A stretch of DNA of 32,998 bases, taken from assembly GCA_022772305.1 (NCBI GenBank), contig JALFAQ010000009.1, positions 1 through 32,998 on the forward strand. The letters run 5' to 3'. Of this stretch, positions 1 through 10,028 are shown piece after piece; position 1 is the first letter of the stretch; each line of letters starts with the position of its first letter. Made by a program: the position numbers and the translations under genes. Source of the stretch: Corynebacterium glucuronolyticum (GTDB lineage Bacteria > Actinomycetota > Actinomycetes > Mycobacteriales > Mycobacteriaceae). Under the pieces are notes generated by a model, which searched no databases, was not told where the DNA came from, and saw only the letters and a program-made list of their open reading frames with translations.

Positions 1-1236
1 GAGGGCGATGTCTCCCCGTGGATTAACGATCCCAATGGCGGTATCGAACTGGTCGGTGAATGTGCGGATCCCGATGTGCCATCGGTTAAGGACCCGATCA
101 AGGCAACCGTGTTACAAGACGGCGACATCCGCCTTCACGAGGATAGTTCGGACTTGATCGCTGGCTCGAAGTGTACATTCACAACGACGGCAAAGGATAA
201 GGCTCAGAAACCGGTCATCAACGTGACGGAGTCATATATTCAATCAGCCGGTGATCCGTTGAATTCACTCGGTAAACTTGATAAACCGAGCCTCCTTCCA
301 CTGCGGGCCGGGCAGAACAAGGTTGACGTACGCGCTTCATATGTCGTTCCACAGCTGCACCTTTCTTTAACAAAAGATATCGTCGGTGACGATGAGAAGA
401 AGATCTTTAGTGACGAGGACCGCATCCCGTTCGGCTACACGTGTGACTTCCACAACCTTATCGGCGAACAACCCGGACCTTTTGCGGGGCAGGGAACCTT
501 CGAGCTTCCCCGCGGTGGCACATGGTCGCAGACGGTGCCGACCGGCAGCTCCTGTACGGTGACGGAGAACTCGCTCGCTCCGGAGGTAGCCGGTAGGATC
601 GCGGCCGCAGGCCTGCAGATGTCGCCATACACCATCCAGGGGGAAAATAAGGTCCCCACGCCTACGACTACTTTAGGGGAATCGCACCCGCAGGTGATCC
701 TCATCAACGCTGTCTACCGTGACGATGCTGAGCTGCAGGTGCAGAAAGTCCAAGCGGATCTGAAAACGGCGCTGGGTGGTTCCCAGTTCTCCATCTACCA
801 GGCAACGGAGACTGGCATGTCGGATCAGCCTGTGGTCACGATGACTTCCGCAGGTGGTAAAGCAGGGGAACCGTCCAACACGTTTACCGCCCGGCTCAAA
901 CCAGGTACCTACTATCTGGTGGAGACGAAGGCACCGAGCGGCGCAGCGCTTCTGCCAGGTGCGTGGAAATTTGAGGTGGAGCCACTAAATAATCCGGAAA
1001 AGGACTTCGCGGATCTGCAGATCAAACTGTCGGCGCTAACCTCCGATTCCGGGCTGGTCTCCATTACGACGGCGGAGCCTGAAAAGGGCAAGCCGGCAAT
1101 CATCCAGGTGGCGAACATTTTGCAGGGCAAACTGCCACTGACGGGTAGCTACGGTGTGTTCTGGTGGATCCTCGGTGGGTTTGTGCTCATCGGCGCAGGG
1201 TTTGCGTGGAAGCGTCGTTCCTCAGATGGAAGTTAG
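1..1236 (+). CDS. LPXTG-anchored pilin-like surface protein, C-terminal part (5' end outside window)
   Basis: The frame is open from base 1, so this is the C-terminal ~411 codons of a larger protein; the first in-window start-like codon (GTG at 76) is not the real start. A region near 427-580 with two cysteines (YTCDF and SSCTVTE) resembles DUF5979-type repeats of actinobacterial surface proteins. From about 730 a SpaA-like prealbumin fold follows, with a lysine-containing first strand (QKVQADL) and an E-box (YYLVETKAP, 910-936) that in known pilins carries the glutamate promoting an intramolecular isopeptide bond. The end is a classical sortase signal: LPLTG (1132-1146), a hydrophobic helix and a basic KRRSS tail. 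Role: covalently anchored adhesin or pilus subunit outside the cell. No sortase gene is visible here. Whether it is a shaft, base or tip subunit cannot be told from the fragment. Confidence 0.88.
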   Translation, partial: EGDVSPWINDPNGGIELVGECADPDVPSVKDPIKATVLQDGDIRLHEDSSDLIAGSKCTFTTTAKDKAQKPVINVTESYIQSAGDPLNSLGKLDKPSLLPLRAGQNKVDVRASYVVPQLHLSLTKDIVGDDEKKIFSDEDRIPFGYTCDFHNLIGEQPGPFAGQGTFELPRGGTWSQTVPTGSSCTVTENSLAPEVAGRIAAAGLQMSPYTIQGENKVPTPTTTLGESHPQVILINAVYRDDAELQVQKVQADLKTALGGSQFSIYQATETGMSDQPVVTMTSAGGKAGEPSNTFTARLKPGTYYLVETKAPSGAALLPGAWKFEVEPLNNPEKDFADLQIKLSALTSDSGLVSITTAEPEKGKPAIIQVANILQGKLPLTGSYGVFWWILGGFVLIGAGFAWKRRSSDGS

Positions 1237-1255
1237 AAAGTTCGGCACAATCGGT

Positions 1256-2325
<1,070 letters not shown>

Positions 2326-2338
2326 TAGTTCTCGTGCG

Positions 2339-2375
2339 TAAAGCCCGCGTCCACTGGACGCGGGCTTTACCTTTT
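2339..2375. terminator. Rho-independent terminator after asd
   Basis: A perfect 14-bp stem (left arm 2339-2352, right arm 2356-2369) closes a 3-nt loop and is followed by CCTTTT. The arms start and end with TAAA/TTTA, so it can work in both directions. It serves asd and may also stop transcripts arriving from the sigma factor gene on the other strand. Confidence 0.85.
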
Positions 2376-2497
2376 GCGGCCCAGCACCTGCCAACATCGC
2401 ACGCGCACTTATCGGTCGGGCCGCACAACGAAAAGCCCTGTACCGAAGGCGGCCCCGTGAGGTCCACGGATCCGGCGGTCTGCAATAGCTGGGCCGC
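2376..2497. repeat. Two units of the ~73-bp GCGGCCCA/TGGGCCGC intergenic repeat
   Basis: Unit 1 is bounded by GCGGCCCA (2376-2383) and CGGGCCGC (2417-2424); unit 2 by GCGGCCCC (2449-2456) and TGGGCCGC (2490-2497). The boxes of each unit are 49 bp end to end and the units are 73 bp apart. Unit 2 is wrapped by a second complementary pair, AAGCCCT (2433-2439) with AGGGCTT (2501-2507), so it can fold into a long hairpin ending at the stop codon of the sigma factor gene. The same arrangement recurs at 10029-10296 and 32951-32998. Confidence 0.75.
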
Positions 2498-2505
2498 GAA
2501 AGGGC

Positions 2506-3015
2506 TTAGCCCATGAGATCCTTGCGGGCGCGCGCGACGCGAGAGCGGATAGTGCCCACGCGGACGCCGGCGATCTTGGCAGCCTCCTCGTAGGAGTAGC
2601 CGAGGACCTGGGTGAGGACGAGGGCCTCGCGGCGTTCCGGGGGGAGTTCCTGGAGGAGGAGACGGACATCGACAAGCTCAGACCACTCGGGTGGGGTGGC
2701 GTGCTGGACGTCCTCATACTCGGTGGAGGACTTCTTGGGGCGGGACTGCTCGTGGCGAATCTGATCGATCCACACGCGGCGGGCGAGGGTGATGAGCCAC
2801 GTCTTGGCCGTGGAACGGCCCTGGAAGCGGGGGAGTGCAGAGATGACGCGCAGGTACGTCTCCTGCGTCAGATCGTCCGCTTCCTCAGGGGAGGAGAGGT
2901 GGGCAAGAAGCCGCCACACATCCTTCTGGGTGAGCTTGATGAACTCGGTGAGCGCCTCCCTGTCGCCCTTGCCCGCCGCAAGGGCGAGGCGCGTCACGAG
3001 ATCATCCTTATTCAT
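2506..3015 (-). CDS. sigC: ECF RNA polymerase sigma factor, SigC type
   Basis: The 169-residue protein has the two-domain ECF layout: region 2 around residues 25-90 (EADDLTQETYLRV, then STAKTWLITLARRVWIDQIRH) and region 4 around 118-166 (LPPERREALVLTQVLGYSYEEAAKIAGVRVGTI in overlapping parts, then RSRVARARKDL). It directs core RNA polymerase to a dedicated promoter set. The location next to asd matches C. glutamicum sigC, which is reported to respond to cytochrome aa3 deficiency and to activate cydAB; that role is inferred from the family. The start lies only 3 nt after the mrpG stop, with at most a weak SD (AGGG), so it is probably translated as the last gene of the mrp operon. No anti-sigma factor gene is adjacent. 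Confidence 0.88.
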   Translation of the reverse strand: MNKDDLVTRLALAAGKGDREALTEFIKLTQKDVWRLLAHLSSPEEADDLTQETYLRVISALPRFQGRSTAKTWLITLARRVWIDQIRHEQSRPKKSSTEYEDVQHATPPEWSELVDVRLLLQELPPERREALVLTQVLGYSYEEAAKIAGVRVGTIRSRVARARKDLMG

Positions 3016-3018
3016 GCC

Positions 3019-3360
3019 CTAAATCATACGGGGGTCGTCCTCCAGCTCATGTTCGGCGGGGTCCTCGTTACGCGTCGAGAACAGAACCCTGCCCATGTAG
3101 AAACTGGAGACGGAGGCCACAACAAGCATGCCGGTGATGCTGAGCACGGCACGCACGGTGTCATTGGGGTCGAAGCCGTCGGTGACCCAATCGTGCAGGA
3201 GTTTCGCCATGAGCAACACGGGAATCGCGATACACGTGGTGGGGCCGAGGACGTTGGCGCGGGTGAGCGCATCGGGCGCGACCCAGATGGCCCGCGCCGA
3301 GGCGAGCGCCATGAGGCCGGCGAAGATGACGGCGATGCCGACGATGATTTCGGTAATCAT
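3019..3360 (-). CDS. mrpG: Na+/H+ antiporter subunit MrpG/MnhG
   Basis: This 113-residue membrane protein has three hydrophobic segments (about residues 5-22, 40-58 and 68-90) and the MnhG-type segment DALTRANVLGP. MrpG is a small subunit of the multi-subunit Mrp cation/proton antiporter in the cytoplasmic membrane and is needed for complex assembly. Its ATG overlaps the mrpF stop in TAATG, showing translational coupling. The charged C-terminal tail (NEDPAEHELEDDP) is cytoplasmic by prediction. It is followed after 3 nt by the sigma factor gene. Confidence 0.9.
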   Translation of the reverse strand: MITEIIVGIAVIFAGLMALASARAIWVAPDALTRANVLGPTTCIAIPVLLMAKLLHDWVTDGFDPNDTVRAVLSITGMLVVASVSSFYMGRVLFSTRNEDPAEHELEDDPRMI

Positions 3361-3620
3361 TAGCGCCTCCCCTTGGACAGGATCCGCGAGTTACTGACGG
3401 TAGTGATGAGCCCCAAAAGGGCCGCCAGCAGCGCCACCTCGTAGATGATGGAGGTATCGGAGAGAAACGTCCAGATGACGTACATCCCCACCATGCAGTA
3501 GAACACGAGGTCACTGACCACGGCCCGTGACCGGTCGCCCTTTTTTAGCATGAGGGCAAGTGTGGCGATGAGCGCCACAGCGAACATCCCCATGCCGATG
3601 TACATGACAACGTTAAACAT
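3360..3620 (-). CDS. mrpF: Na+/H+ antiporter subunit MrpF/MnhF
   Basis: An 86-residue membrane protein starting MFNVVMYIGMG, with three predicted transmembrane helices and the MnhF-like core KGDRSRAVVSDLVFY. A longer open frame extends upstream to 3752, but its first 44 residues are basic, lack homology to the family and lie inside mrpE. The internal ATG at 3620 has AAGGAAG about 4 nt upstream and gives the normal family length. It overlaps the end of mrpE by 8 nt and mrpG by 1 nt. Role: small integral subunit of the Mrp complex. Confidence 0.9.
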   Translation of the reverse strand: MFNVVMYIGMGMFAVALIATLALMLKKGDRSRAVVSDLVFYCMVGMYVIWTFLSDTSIIYEVALLAALLGLITTVSNSRILSKGRR

Positions 3621-4065
3621 CTGTCTTCCTTTCCCGCTCACCGAAGGCTTTCGACGGTCCATCGAAGGTCTCCGTCGGGCCATAGTTGTCGTCGGAACGC
3701 CCAGCGATAAGCGTCGAGCGCAGGGGGTTGCCAGGACCTTGGCCGGGGGCACCCCGATCCAGCTCCTTCACCGCGGGGTTGAGGCGTTCCTCCATCTCCG
3801 CCAGCCCGGCAAGCACCTCGTCGGGGTCCTGGCCGTACACGGCGTGGACATCGAGGAACCCGTCGTGGAAACCAAGCGACAGAGTGCCCGGTGTCATGGT
3901 GACGGAGGTGGAAAAGGCCGCCAGGTCGCGCTCACTCGTGATGCGCAGCGGGTAGTGCACCACCACGGGCTTGACGTTGGGGCTCGGCCGCAGCATGTCG
4001 ACGGCGATGGTTACGCCACCGACAATGACCTGGCCAATCAGCCAGAAGAAGTATTTGATACTCAT
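3613..4065 (-). CDS. mrpE: Na+/H+ antiporter subunit MrpE/MnhE
   Basis: The 150-residue protein begins with one or two membrane segments (YFFWLIGQVIVGGVTIAVDML) followed by a soluble part of the MnhE type containing VVVHYPLRI and TPGTLSLGFHDGFLDVHAV. The hydrophilic C-terminal ~50 residues are variable. The start overlaps the mrpD stop in ATGA. MrpE is a non-pumping subunit of the antiporter, needed for full activity in studied systems. Confidence 0.9.
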   Translation of the reverse strand: MSIKYFFWLIGQVIVGGVTIAVDMLRPSPNVKPVVVHYPLRITSERDLAAFSTSVTMTPGTLSLGFHDGFLDVHAVYGQDPDEVLAGLAEMEERLNPAVKELDRGAPGQGPGNPLRSTLIAGRSDDNYGPTETFDGPSKAFGERERKTDV

Positions 4066-5498
4066 ACCACTCCAATCGGGTCGGGGCCGAGCACGGCCTC
4101 AGAGTATGTCGCTACATCGAGCAGCGAGGCGGCTGCGCCCTGCACCCAGTCGAAGACGAAGCCTGCGCCGAAGAACATGGCGAAGCTCATGGCGATGAGC
4201 GCAGCGCCGGGGGCGATCAATGTCCCCACGCGGGACGCACCCTTCATCGGCGCACCCCAAAACGCCTCGCGGTAGGCGCGCAGCATACTCAGCAGCGCGC
4301 CGAAAGAGGCGATGATGATGATCGCGATGACAAAGTACTGCTCGGCGCGGGCGGCCTCGAACACGACGAGAACCTTGCCCACGATGCCGGACAGCGGCGG
4401 GAAGCCGACGATGGAGAACGCGCCGGCGGCGAACACGAACGCCGTCAGTGGCTCGCGTTCCTGCAGGCCGGACAGTTTCTTCAGCCGGTCGGTGCCGTAG
4501 GCCTCCTCCACCGCACCGGCGGTGAGGACGAGGGAGCCGATGGTCACCATGTGGTGCAGCGCGTACATGATGCCGGCGGCAAGAGCGCGCTGCGGGTCGT
4601 GGGTACAAAACGCGAACACGATGAGGATGAACGGCATGCCGTTGACCATCTGGTAGCCGATGATGCGGCGCAGCGTGTGCTCACCCAGGCCGCCGAAGCC
4701 ACCGATGAGCATGCTGGCCACGCACACGGTGATGATGAGCCAGTTCCAGCGGGCATCCATGTCGAAAACGACCACCCAAATGCGGAACAGCATGTACACC
4801 GCCACCTTGGTGTGCAGTCCGGAGAAGAGCCCCATGACGCTGGCGGAGGTAATCGGGTACGTGCGTGGCAACCACGTATGCACGGGGAACGTGCCGGCCT
4901 TGGCGCACAGCGCAATGACGATGATCGCCAGCGGGATCGGCGCGACCTCGCCTGCACCGGCAAGCGCTGCCAGGTTGGCGGTGCCCACCTGGCCGTAGAG
5001 GAACGCGACACCCGCGAGCAACAGCGTCGAGGCTGACAGGTTCACCAGCACGAACACGCGCCCGGCACGCAGCCTGTCCCGTCCACCCTGCATGGCCAAG
5101 AGGCCGTAGGACGGCAGGAGCATGACCTCGATGAACACGAAGAAGTTGAAGAGGTCAGCGGTGAGCAGCGCGCCGTTGACACCCGCAATGAGCATGAGGG
5201 TGAGCGCCGGGTAGAACCGCTGCTTCGTCGTCTGGAATGCGAACCAGTTGGCGCCGAGTGCCACAATCGCCGTGGTGGCGATCATGATGGCGGAGAACCG
5301 GTCGGCAACAAAGGGGATGGCCACGCCACCGACGTACAGACCGGTGGAGTGCGCCACGGTGCCGTAGCCGTACAGGTAGATCGCCGCGGGGATAAGTCCC
5401 GCGGGGACGATGAGCTGCAGGTAGCGGCCAAGCGTGGGGAAGATCACCGCGAGGGCGGAGGCCGTCAGCGGGACGGCGAGGAAGAGCAGAATCAACAT
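4062..5498 (-). CDS. mrpD: Na+/H+ antiporter subunit MrpD/MnhD
   Basis: A 478-residue polytopic protein of the NuoN/M-like proton-translocating family. The key membrane residues expected for an MrpD are visible: a glutamate in FNFFVFIEVMLLPS (E124) and a lysine in ALCAKAGTFPVHTWLP (K200), which form the half-channel pair in complex I-like subunits. MrpD together with MrpA is thought to carry proton and sodium translocation in the cytoplasmic membrane. The start directly abuts the mrpC stop (TAAATG) and the stop overlaps mrpE. Confidence 0.95.
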   Translation of the reverse strand: MLILLFLAVPLTASALAVIFPTLGRYLQLIVPAGLIPAAIYLYGYGTVAHSTGLYVGGVAIPFVADRFSAIMIATTAIVALGANWFAFQTTKQRFYPALTLMLIAGVNGALLTADLFNFFVFIEVMLLPSYGLLAMQGGRDRLRAGRVFVLVNLSASTLLLAGVAFLYGQVGTANLAALAGAGEVAPIPLAIIVIALCAKAGTFPVHTWLPRTYPITSASVMGLFSGLHTKVAVYMLFRIWVVVFDMDARWNWLIITVCVASMLIGGFGGLGEHTLRRIIGYQMVNGMPFILIVFAFCTHDPQRALAAGIMYALHHMVTIGSLVLTAGAVEEAYGTDRLKKLSGLQEREPLTAFVFAAGAFSIVGFPPLSGIVGKVLVVFEAARAEQYFVIAIIIIASFGALLSMLRAYREAFWGAPMKGASRVGTLIAPGAALIAMSFAMFFGAGFVFDWVQGAAASLLDVATYSEAVLGPDPIGVV

Positions 5499-5891
5499 TT
5501 AAACCTCTTCCTCCTTTCGTGTGTTGTCGCTCGTAAGAGCGACAACGTCGTTGCCGACGGCGCCGTCTTCGGCGGCCCCGTCGTGCTTCTTGTCGCGCTT
5601 GGTGTCGTCGTTTGTGCCAAGCGCTGCCAGCGTGAGCATGAACGCGGTGACGGCCATGGTGATGACGATGGCGGTCAGCACGAAGGCCTGCGGCAGCGGG
5701 TCGGCGGCATCCTCGATGGGCGTGGAGCCGAAGGGCTGCTCACGCCAGGCGGGGACGCCGGCGGACAAGATGATGAGGTTCACCGCGTGACTGATGAGTG
5801 TCATGCCGAACACGATGCGCACCATGCCCCGTTGGAGGACGAGGTAGACGCCTCCCGCGATGAGGATGCCGATGGTCAGTGCGATGATCAT
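5499..5891 (-). CDS. mrpC: Na+/H+ antiporter subunit MrpC/MnhC
   Basis: A 130-residue NuoK-like membrane protein with three predicted helices and family segments GMVRIVFGMTLISHAVNL and DPLPQAFVLTAIVI. The C-terminal ~35 residues are hydrophilic and charged (TKRDKKHDGAAEDGA) and are not needed for the fold. The start overlaps the mrpA stop. It is part of the core of the Mrp complex beside MrpD and MrpA. Confidence 0.93.
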   Translation of the reverse strand: MIIALTIGILIAGGVYLVLQRGMVRIVFGMTLISHAVNLIILSAGVPAWREQPFGSTPIEDAADPLPQAFVLTAIVITMAVTAFMLTLAALGTNDDTKRDKKHDGAAEDGAVGNDVVALTSDNTRKEEEV

Positions 5892-8554
5892 TTCTTCACC
5901 CCCAGGTTGTTGATGGCTGCGGTGATCATTCCTAACACGGCGAGGTAGACGCCCGCGTCGAAGATCATGGATGTGGTCACGTGCTCACCGAGGATGTGAC
6001 CGTGGATGGCGTAAAGGAACGAGCCGTGCGTCATCCCGATATAGCCCGAGGCGAGTGCGACAAGCATGCCCACACCGGTGAGGATTGCCGGGGTGTAGGG
6101 GTCGGTGACGGGCTTTTCCGCACCACCGCTCAGGTACATGATGGCGATGGCGGCGCTTCCCACGAGGGCGGCGATGAAGCCACCGCCCGGGTCGTTGTGC
6201 CCGCGCATGAAGATGAGGAAGCTGAGCACGCAGAGGATCGGGATGAGGTAGCGCCGCAGCTGCGTCAGCGGCACCGCGTTCATGCTTTCAAACCCGAACG
6301 GACGCGTTACCGACAGCGGCTGGTGCGGGGTGGCAGACACCACCGCGGCGATGACCACGCCGGCCATGCCCAGAACGGACAGCTCGCCGAGGGTATCCAG
6401 AGCACGGAATTCCACGAGGATGGTGTTCACCACGTTGTCGCCGCCGGAGATGTCCGGGGCGTGGGTGAGGTACCACTGGGAGAGCTCCGAGCGTCCCGAC
6501 CGCCCGTATAGTGCCCACACGGCGAGCGTTGCCGAGGCGCCCATGAGAACAGCAAGGATGGCGGCGTTCCGCTTCCTCCGCGGGGAGGTGGGCTGGAAGC
6601 GTGGTGGCTGGTGGCGGATGGCCAGCATGATGATGAGGACGGTGAGGATCTCCACGAGGAACTGGGTCAGTGCCACGTCCGGGGCGCCGAGGGTGAGGAT
6701 CTGGAACGTCACCCCGACGCCGGCGGTGCCTAGCAGCAACGCGCCAGCGAGGCGGGTCTTTGCCACCATCGTCAGGCCGATGACGCTGACGAGCACAATC
6801 GCCAGCGGGATGATGTCCGTCCACCGGTCGGTGTTGATGCGCTCACCCAGCGGAGGCCCGAAAATAACCGACCCACCCGCCAGCGCGACAAGCATGACAA
6901 ACACCCATGCCAGGTGGCGGGTGGGGGACAGTGAGTTGGCCATCTCCGCGGCCAACCGGCCCCACGACGTTAGCCACTGGACAACTGCCTGGAGCGCCTG
7001 GTTACCGGAACCGGGGAAGAGCGACCGATCGTCGACAAGCGCCCAGATACGGCGACGGTAGACAAGGGCGACAACCCCCAGGACCAGAACCACCATCGAG
7101 ATGATGAACGGCACCGTCACCCCGTGCCAGAGGACGAGGTGCTGTTCCTCGCCGGTGATGGCAGACAAAGGCACGTCGAAAAGCCCAAGCGTGAACGGCA
7201 GGACGATCGACAGCGCGCCGGGAAGGGCGGCGAAAAGCCACAGCGAGATGGGGGCTTCGCGGACCTCCGACATGTCGCGCGGGCCGTCGACGAACGCGCC
7301 GAAGACGTAGCGGGTGGAATACACGAATGTGAGTAGCGCACCGACGGTGCCAGCAATAAGCAGCAGTGGGAACGGCTCGAACGCGGTGAGCATCGCCTCC
7401 TTGGACACAAAGCCCATGAGCGGCGGGACGGCGGCCATGCTGGCTGCGGCGAGAACCGCGCCACCGAAGGTGAACGGCATCCGCCGCCACAGGTTGCCGA
7501 GCCTGCGCACGTCACGCGAGCCGGCCTGGTGGTCGACCACACCGACGAGCATGAACAGCGAGGACTTGAACAGCGCGTGCGCGATCGTGTGGATCACGGC
7601 CGCGGCGATCGCCCCGGTGCCGATCGTGGCGACGATCCAGCCGAGGTGACTGACCGTCGAGTAGGCGGTGAGCTTCTTTAGGTCCGTCTTCTGGATGGCG
7701 AAGAATGCCGACATGATTGCAGTGCCCATGCCCACCGCCATGAGGGTGACAGACCAGGCCTGGTTGCCCGCGAACACCGGACTGAACCGGATGAGCAGGT
7801 AGATGCCGGCTTTTACCACCGCGGCGGCGTGCAAGAACGCGGACACGGGCGTGGCAGCAGCCATCGCTTCCGGGAGCCACAGGTGGAACGGGAACTGCGC
7901 GGCCTTGGTGAACCCTGAGCACGCAATGAGCAGCGCGAACGCCGTCGTCAGGCCGGAAGATTCCCAGGCGGGCGAGGCTACAATCGCTTCAATATTCGTC
8001 GTCCCCGTCACTGCCACGGCGATGCCGAGGGCCGCCAAGAGCGTCAGCCCACCGAAGAACGTGAGGATGAGGGTGCGCGATGCGCCCTTTTCCCCGGCGG
8101 AGCCCGATTGGGCGATGAGCAGGAAGCTGGCGATGGAGACGAGTTCCCAACCGACGAACAGCACCACCACATCGGCGGCGAGAACGAGGATGAGCACGCT
8201 GAGCGCGAAGCCCGTCATGAAGATATAGAAGGAGCGCGGCTTGTCGTCATCGTGTAAATACGCCGCGGAATAAAGCAAAACGACGCCACCGATCCCCAAC
8301 GCGAGTAGCGCGAAGGTGAGGCTCAGGGCGTCGCCACTAAATCCAAAGGTTACATCTTGGCCGGGGCCGGCAAGGTCCCGCATCCACGTCCAGCCGATGT
8401 CCCGGCGGGTGCCGGAGAACACATCGGGCGCGACAAAAAACGCGCCTACCAGAAGCAGTGTGCCGAGAAGCCAGCCGGCTCGTCGTTGCAGAAGTTTGAC
8501 GGCCACCGGCGAGAGGACAAACGCCGCGGCCGCCAAGCACAGAGCTTGAGTCAC
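5888..8554 (-). CDS. mrpA: Na+/H+ antiporter subunit MrpA with fused MrpB domain
   Basis: The 888-residue protein has three parts. Residues ~1-500 are a NuoL-like antiporter module with the essential glutamate in FVGWELVSIAS (E137) and lysine in CSGFTKAAQFPFHLWLP (K217). Residues ~570-650 form the DUF4040-like segment ending before RHQPPRF. Residues ~755-885 are an MnhB domain with the signature RGHNDPGGGF (784-793). There is no separate mrpB gene in the operon, which agrees with this fusion; fused A-B subunits are known in corynebacteria. The start is GTG at 8554, preceded by AAGGA 9 nt upstream. As first gene of mrpACDEFG it is transcribed from the short gap it shares divergently with the YhgE-like gene. 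Role: cytoplasmic-membrane sodium/potassium-proton exchange in pH and salt tolerance. Confidence 0.95.
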   Translation of the reverse strand: MTQALCLAAAAFVLSPVAVKLLQRRAGWLLGTLLLVGAFFVAPDVFSGTRRDIGWTWMRDLAGPGQDVTFGFSGDALSLTFALLALGIGGVVLLYSAAYLHDDDKPRSFYIFMTGFALSVLILVLAADVVVLFVGWELVSIASFLLIAQSGSAGEKGASRTLILTFFGGLTLLAALGIAVAVTGTTNIEAIVASPAWESSGLTTAFALLIACSGFTKAAQFPFHLWLPEAMAAATPVSAFLHAAAVVKAGIYLLIRFSPVFAGNQAWSVTLMAVGMGTAIMSAFFAIQKTDLKKLTAYSTVSHLGWIVATIGTGAIAAAVIHTIAHALFKSSLFMLVGVVDHQAGSRDVRRLGNLWRRMPFTFGGAVLAAASMAAVPPLMGFVSKEAMLTAFEPFPLLLIAGTVGALLTFVYSTRYVFGAFVDGPRDMSEVREAPISLWLFAALPGALSIVLPFTLGLFDVPLSAITGEEQHLVLWHGVTVPFIISMVVLVLGVVALVYRRRIWALVDDRSLFPGSGNQALQAVVQWLTSWGRLAAEMANSLSPTRHLAWVFVMLVALAGGSVIFGPPLGERINTDRWTDIIPLAIVLVSVIGLTMVAKTRLAGALLLGTAGVGVTFQILTLGAPDVALTQFLVEILTVLIIMLAIRHQPPRFQPTSPRRKRNAAILAVLMGASATLAVWALYGRSGRSELSQWYLTHAPDISGGDNVVNTILVEFRALDTLGELSVLGMAGVVIAAVVSATPHQPLSVTRPFGFESMNAVPLTQLRRYLIPILCVLSFLIFMRGHNDPGGGFIAALVGSAAIAIMYLSGGAEKPVTDPYTPAILTGVGMLVALASGYIGMTHGSFLYAIHGHILGEHVTTSMIFDAGVYLAVLGMITAAINNLGVKK

Positions 8555-8646
8555 AATGAAAAATCCTTACTGTTTTGTAGGTTGCTACCTTACCAGTCGG
8601 TGTGGCGTTACCCGAACCGGAATTGTCTTTACTACCTTTATCTTTT

Positions 8647-10008
8647 ATGAAAAGGCTCCTGGCACTACTCCTCCTCATCCCGCTTGCAGTTGGCACTTTT
8701 TTCGCCACTGACCTGGCATCCACGTGGAGTGACGAGGAAGGTGCGCCGGTCCCCATGGTCTCCGGTGCAGATCTCGTCCCCGCTCGTCGTGCCGCCGGTG
8801 AAGCCTCCACCCAGGCGGACTTTGTTAAGCGTGGCACCCAGGAGCTTCTCGATGGCTCCACCAAGCTTTCCGACGGCATGGGGAAACTGTCGTCCGGTGC
8901 CTCCACTGCCTCTGAGGGTGCCACCCAACTCTCCCAGGGGATGACGCAACTCCAGGCAGGCACTGCTCAGCTTGCCGACGGTGCCACCCGCGTCGCCGAC
9001 GGTGTCGAAAGGGCCGTGGGTTACGTCAACCAGATCGGCATCGTCCAGCAGCAGCTCCTCGCCATGATTGACCAGACCGATGCGGACCTGGCCAAGAACC
9101 CACTACCCGACGCCAAGAAAGCTCGCGAGCGCCTCACCGAGGTCCGCCCCCAAGTGGAAAACTTCGAATTCGATGCCACCATGGTCGACCAGCTCGCAGC
9201 GCTGCGCTCCGGCTCCCGCGAAGTCGCCAACCAGCTGGGGAAAAACGGTGCCCAGTACCACGACGGCATCTACACCGCCACGCAGGGCGCGCAGCAGCTC
9301 GCCCAGGGCCTCGGTCAGCTGGAAGGCGGTGTCAACGAAGCCAAGCAGGGCGCCGACGACCTCAAGGCCGGCGCCGAGCGTGTCGACGGCATGGCCCAAA
9401 AATCCACCGACAACATCAAGGGCACAGCCCGAGCCATCCCCGTGCTCCCCGTGGTGAACGAAGAGGAAAACGAAAAGCCGGACACGTTCCTCCCACCGCT
9501 GTATTCCTTCCTCGTATCCCTCGTTGTCCTCCTCGCCTCTGCCTTTGTGGGGCTGACGCGCCTGCCCCTGTGGTGGAAGGTGGGCTCCAACGTGGCGATC
9601 GTCGGCCTCGGCCTCATCCTCGTCTGGCTCCTGGGAACCGCCGTATCCCCGCTGGCACTGGGCGGCATCGCCCTCGTGCTCGCATTAACTGCCGCGGTGG
9701 GCACACTCACCGCCACTCTTCTGACCCGTTACTTCGGCCAGGTGGGCTACGGCATTGTGCTCGCCGGCACCCTCGTCCAAGCAGGGATTACCGGCTGGGT
9801 GTGGGAATCCCTGACCTCCGGCGGCGCTGCCCGCTGGGCGCAGGCCCTTGCCGGCATCATGCCGCTGAATTACCCCACCGCCGCCATCACCGCGCTTGGC
9901 AATGGCGGAAACCAGGTCATCCTCTGGGTCGGTGTCGCCGTCCTAGCAGCCCTCGCAGGCATCGCCGGTGGCCTCATCGTCACCACGCGCGAGGAACAGT
10001 TGGCTTAA
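8647..10008 (+). CDS. YhgE/Pip-family-like membrane protein
   Basis: The 453-residue protein starts with a membrane anchor (LLALLLLIPLAVG) and has a long extracytoplasmic segment rich in alternating LxxG steps (LLDGSTKLSDG, LSSGAST, LSQGMTQLQAG, LADGATRVADG, LEGGVNEAKQG), typical of YhgE/Pip-like proteins. It ends with five or six transmembrane helices (residues ~290-445) resembling ABC-2 type membrane domains. The substrate is unknown; relatives have been linked to phage receptors and to cell-envelope export, which is family knowledge and not shown here. The frame is open to GTG 8602, but the ATG at 8647 begins directly with the basic-hydrophobic anchor and is preferred. No clear Shine-Dalgarno precedes either start. 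It is divergent from mrpA. Confidence 0.75.
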   Translation: MKRLLALLLLIPLAVGTFFATDLASTWSDEEGAPVPMVSGADLVPARRAAGEASTQADFVKRGTQELLDGSTKLSDGMGKLSSGASTASEGATQLSQGMTQLQAGTAQLADGATRVADGVERAVGYVNQIGIVQQQLLAMIDQTDADLAKNPLPDAKKARERLTEVRPQVENFEFDATMVDQLAALRSGSREVANQLGKNGAQYHDGIYTATQGAQQLAQGLGQLEGGVNEAKQGADDLKAGAERVDGMAQKSTDNIKGTARAIPVLPVVNEEENEKPDTFLPPLYSFLVSLVVLLASAFVGLTRLPLWWKVGSNVAIVGLGLILVWLLGTAVSPLALGGIALVLALTAAVGTLTATLLTRYFGQVGYGIVLAGTLVQAGITGWVWESLTSGGAARWAQALAGIMPLNYPTAAITALGNGGNQVILWVGVAVLAALAGIAGGLIVTTREEQLA

Positions 10009-10028
10009 TCCACTCAGTGAGCCCAAAT

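Noticed and set aside
8602..8646. GTG at 8602 as start of the YhgE-like protein
   Set aside because: It adds 15 residues before the membrane anchor without an SD; ATG 8647 gives a normal anchor start.
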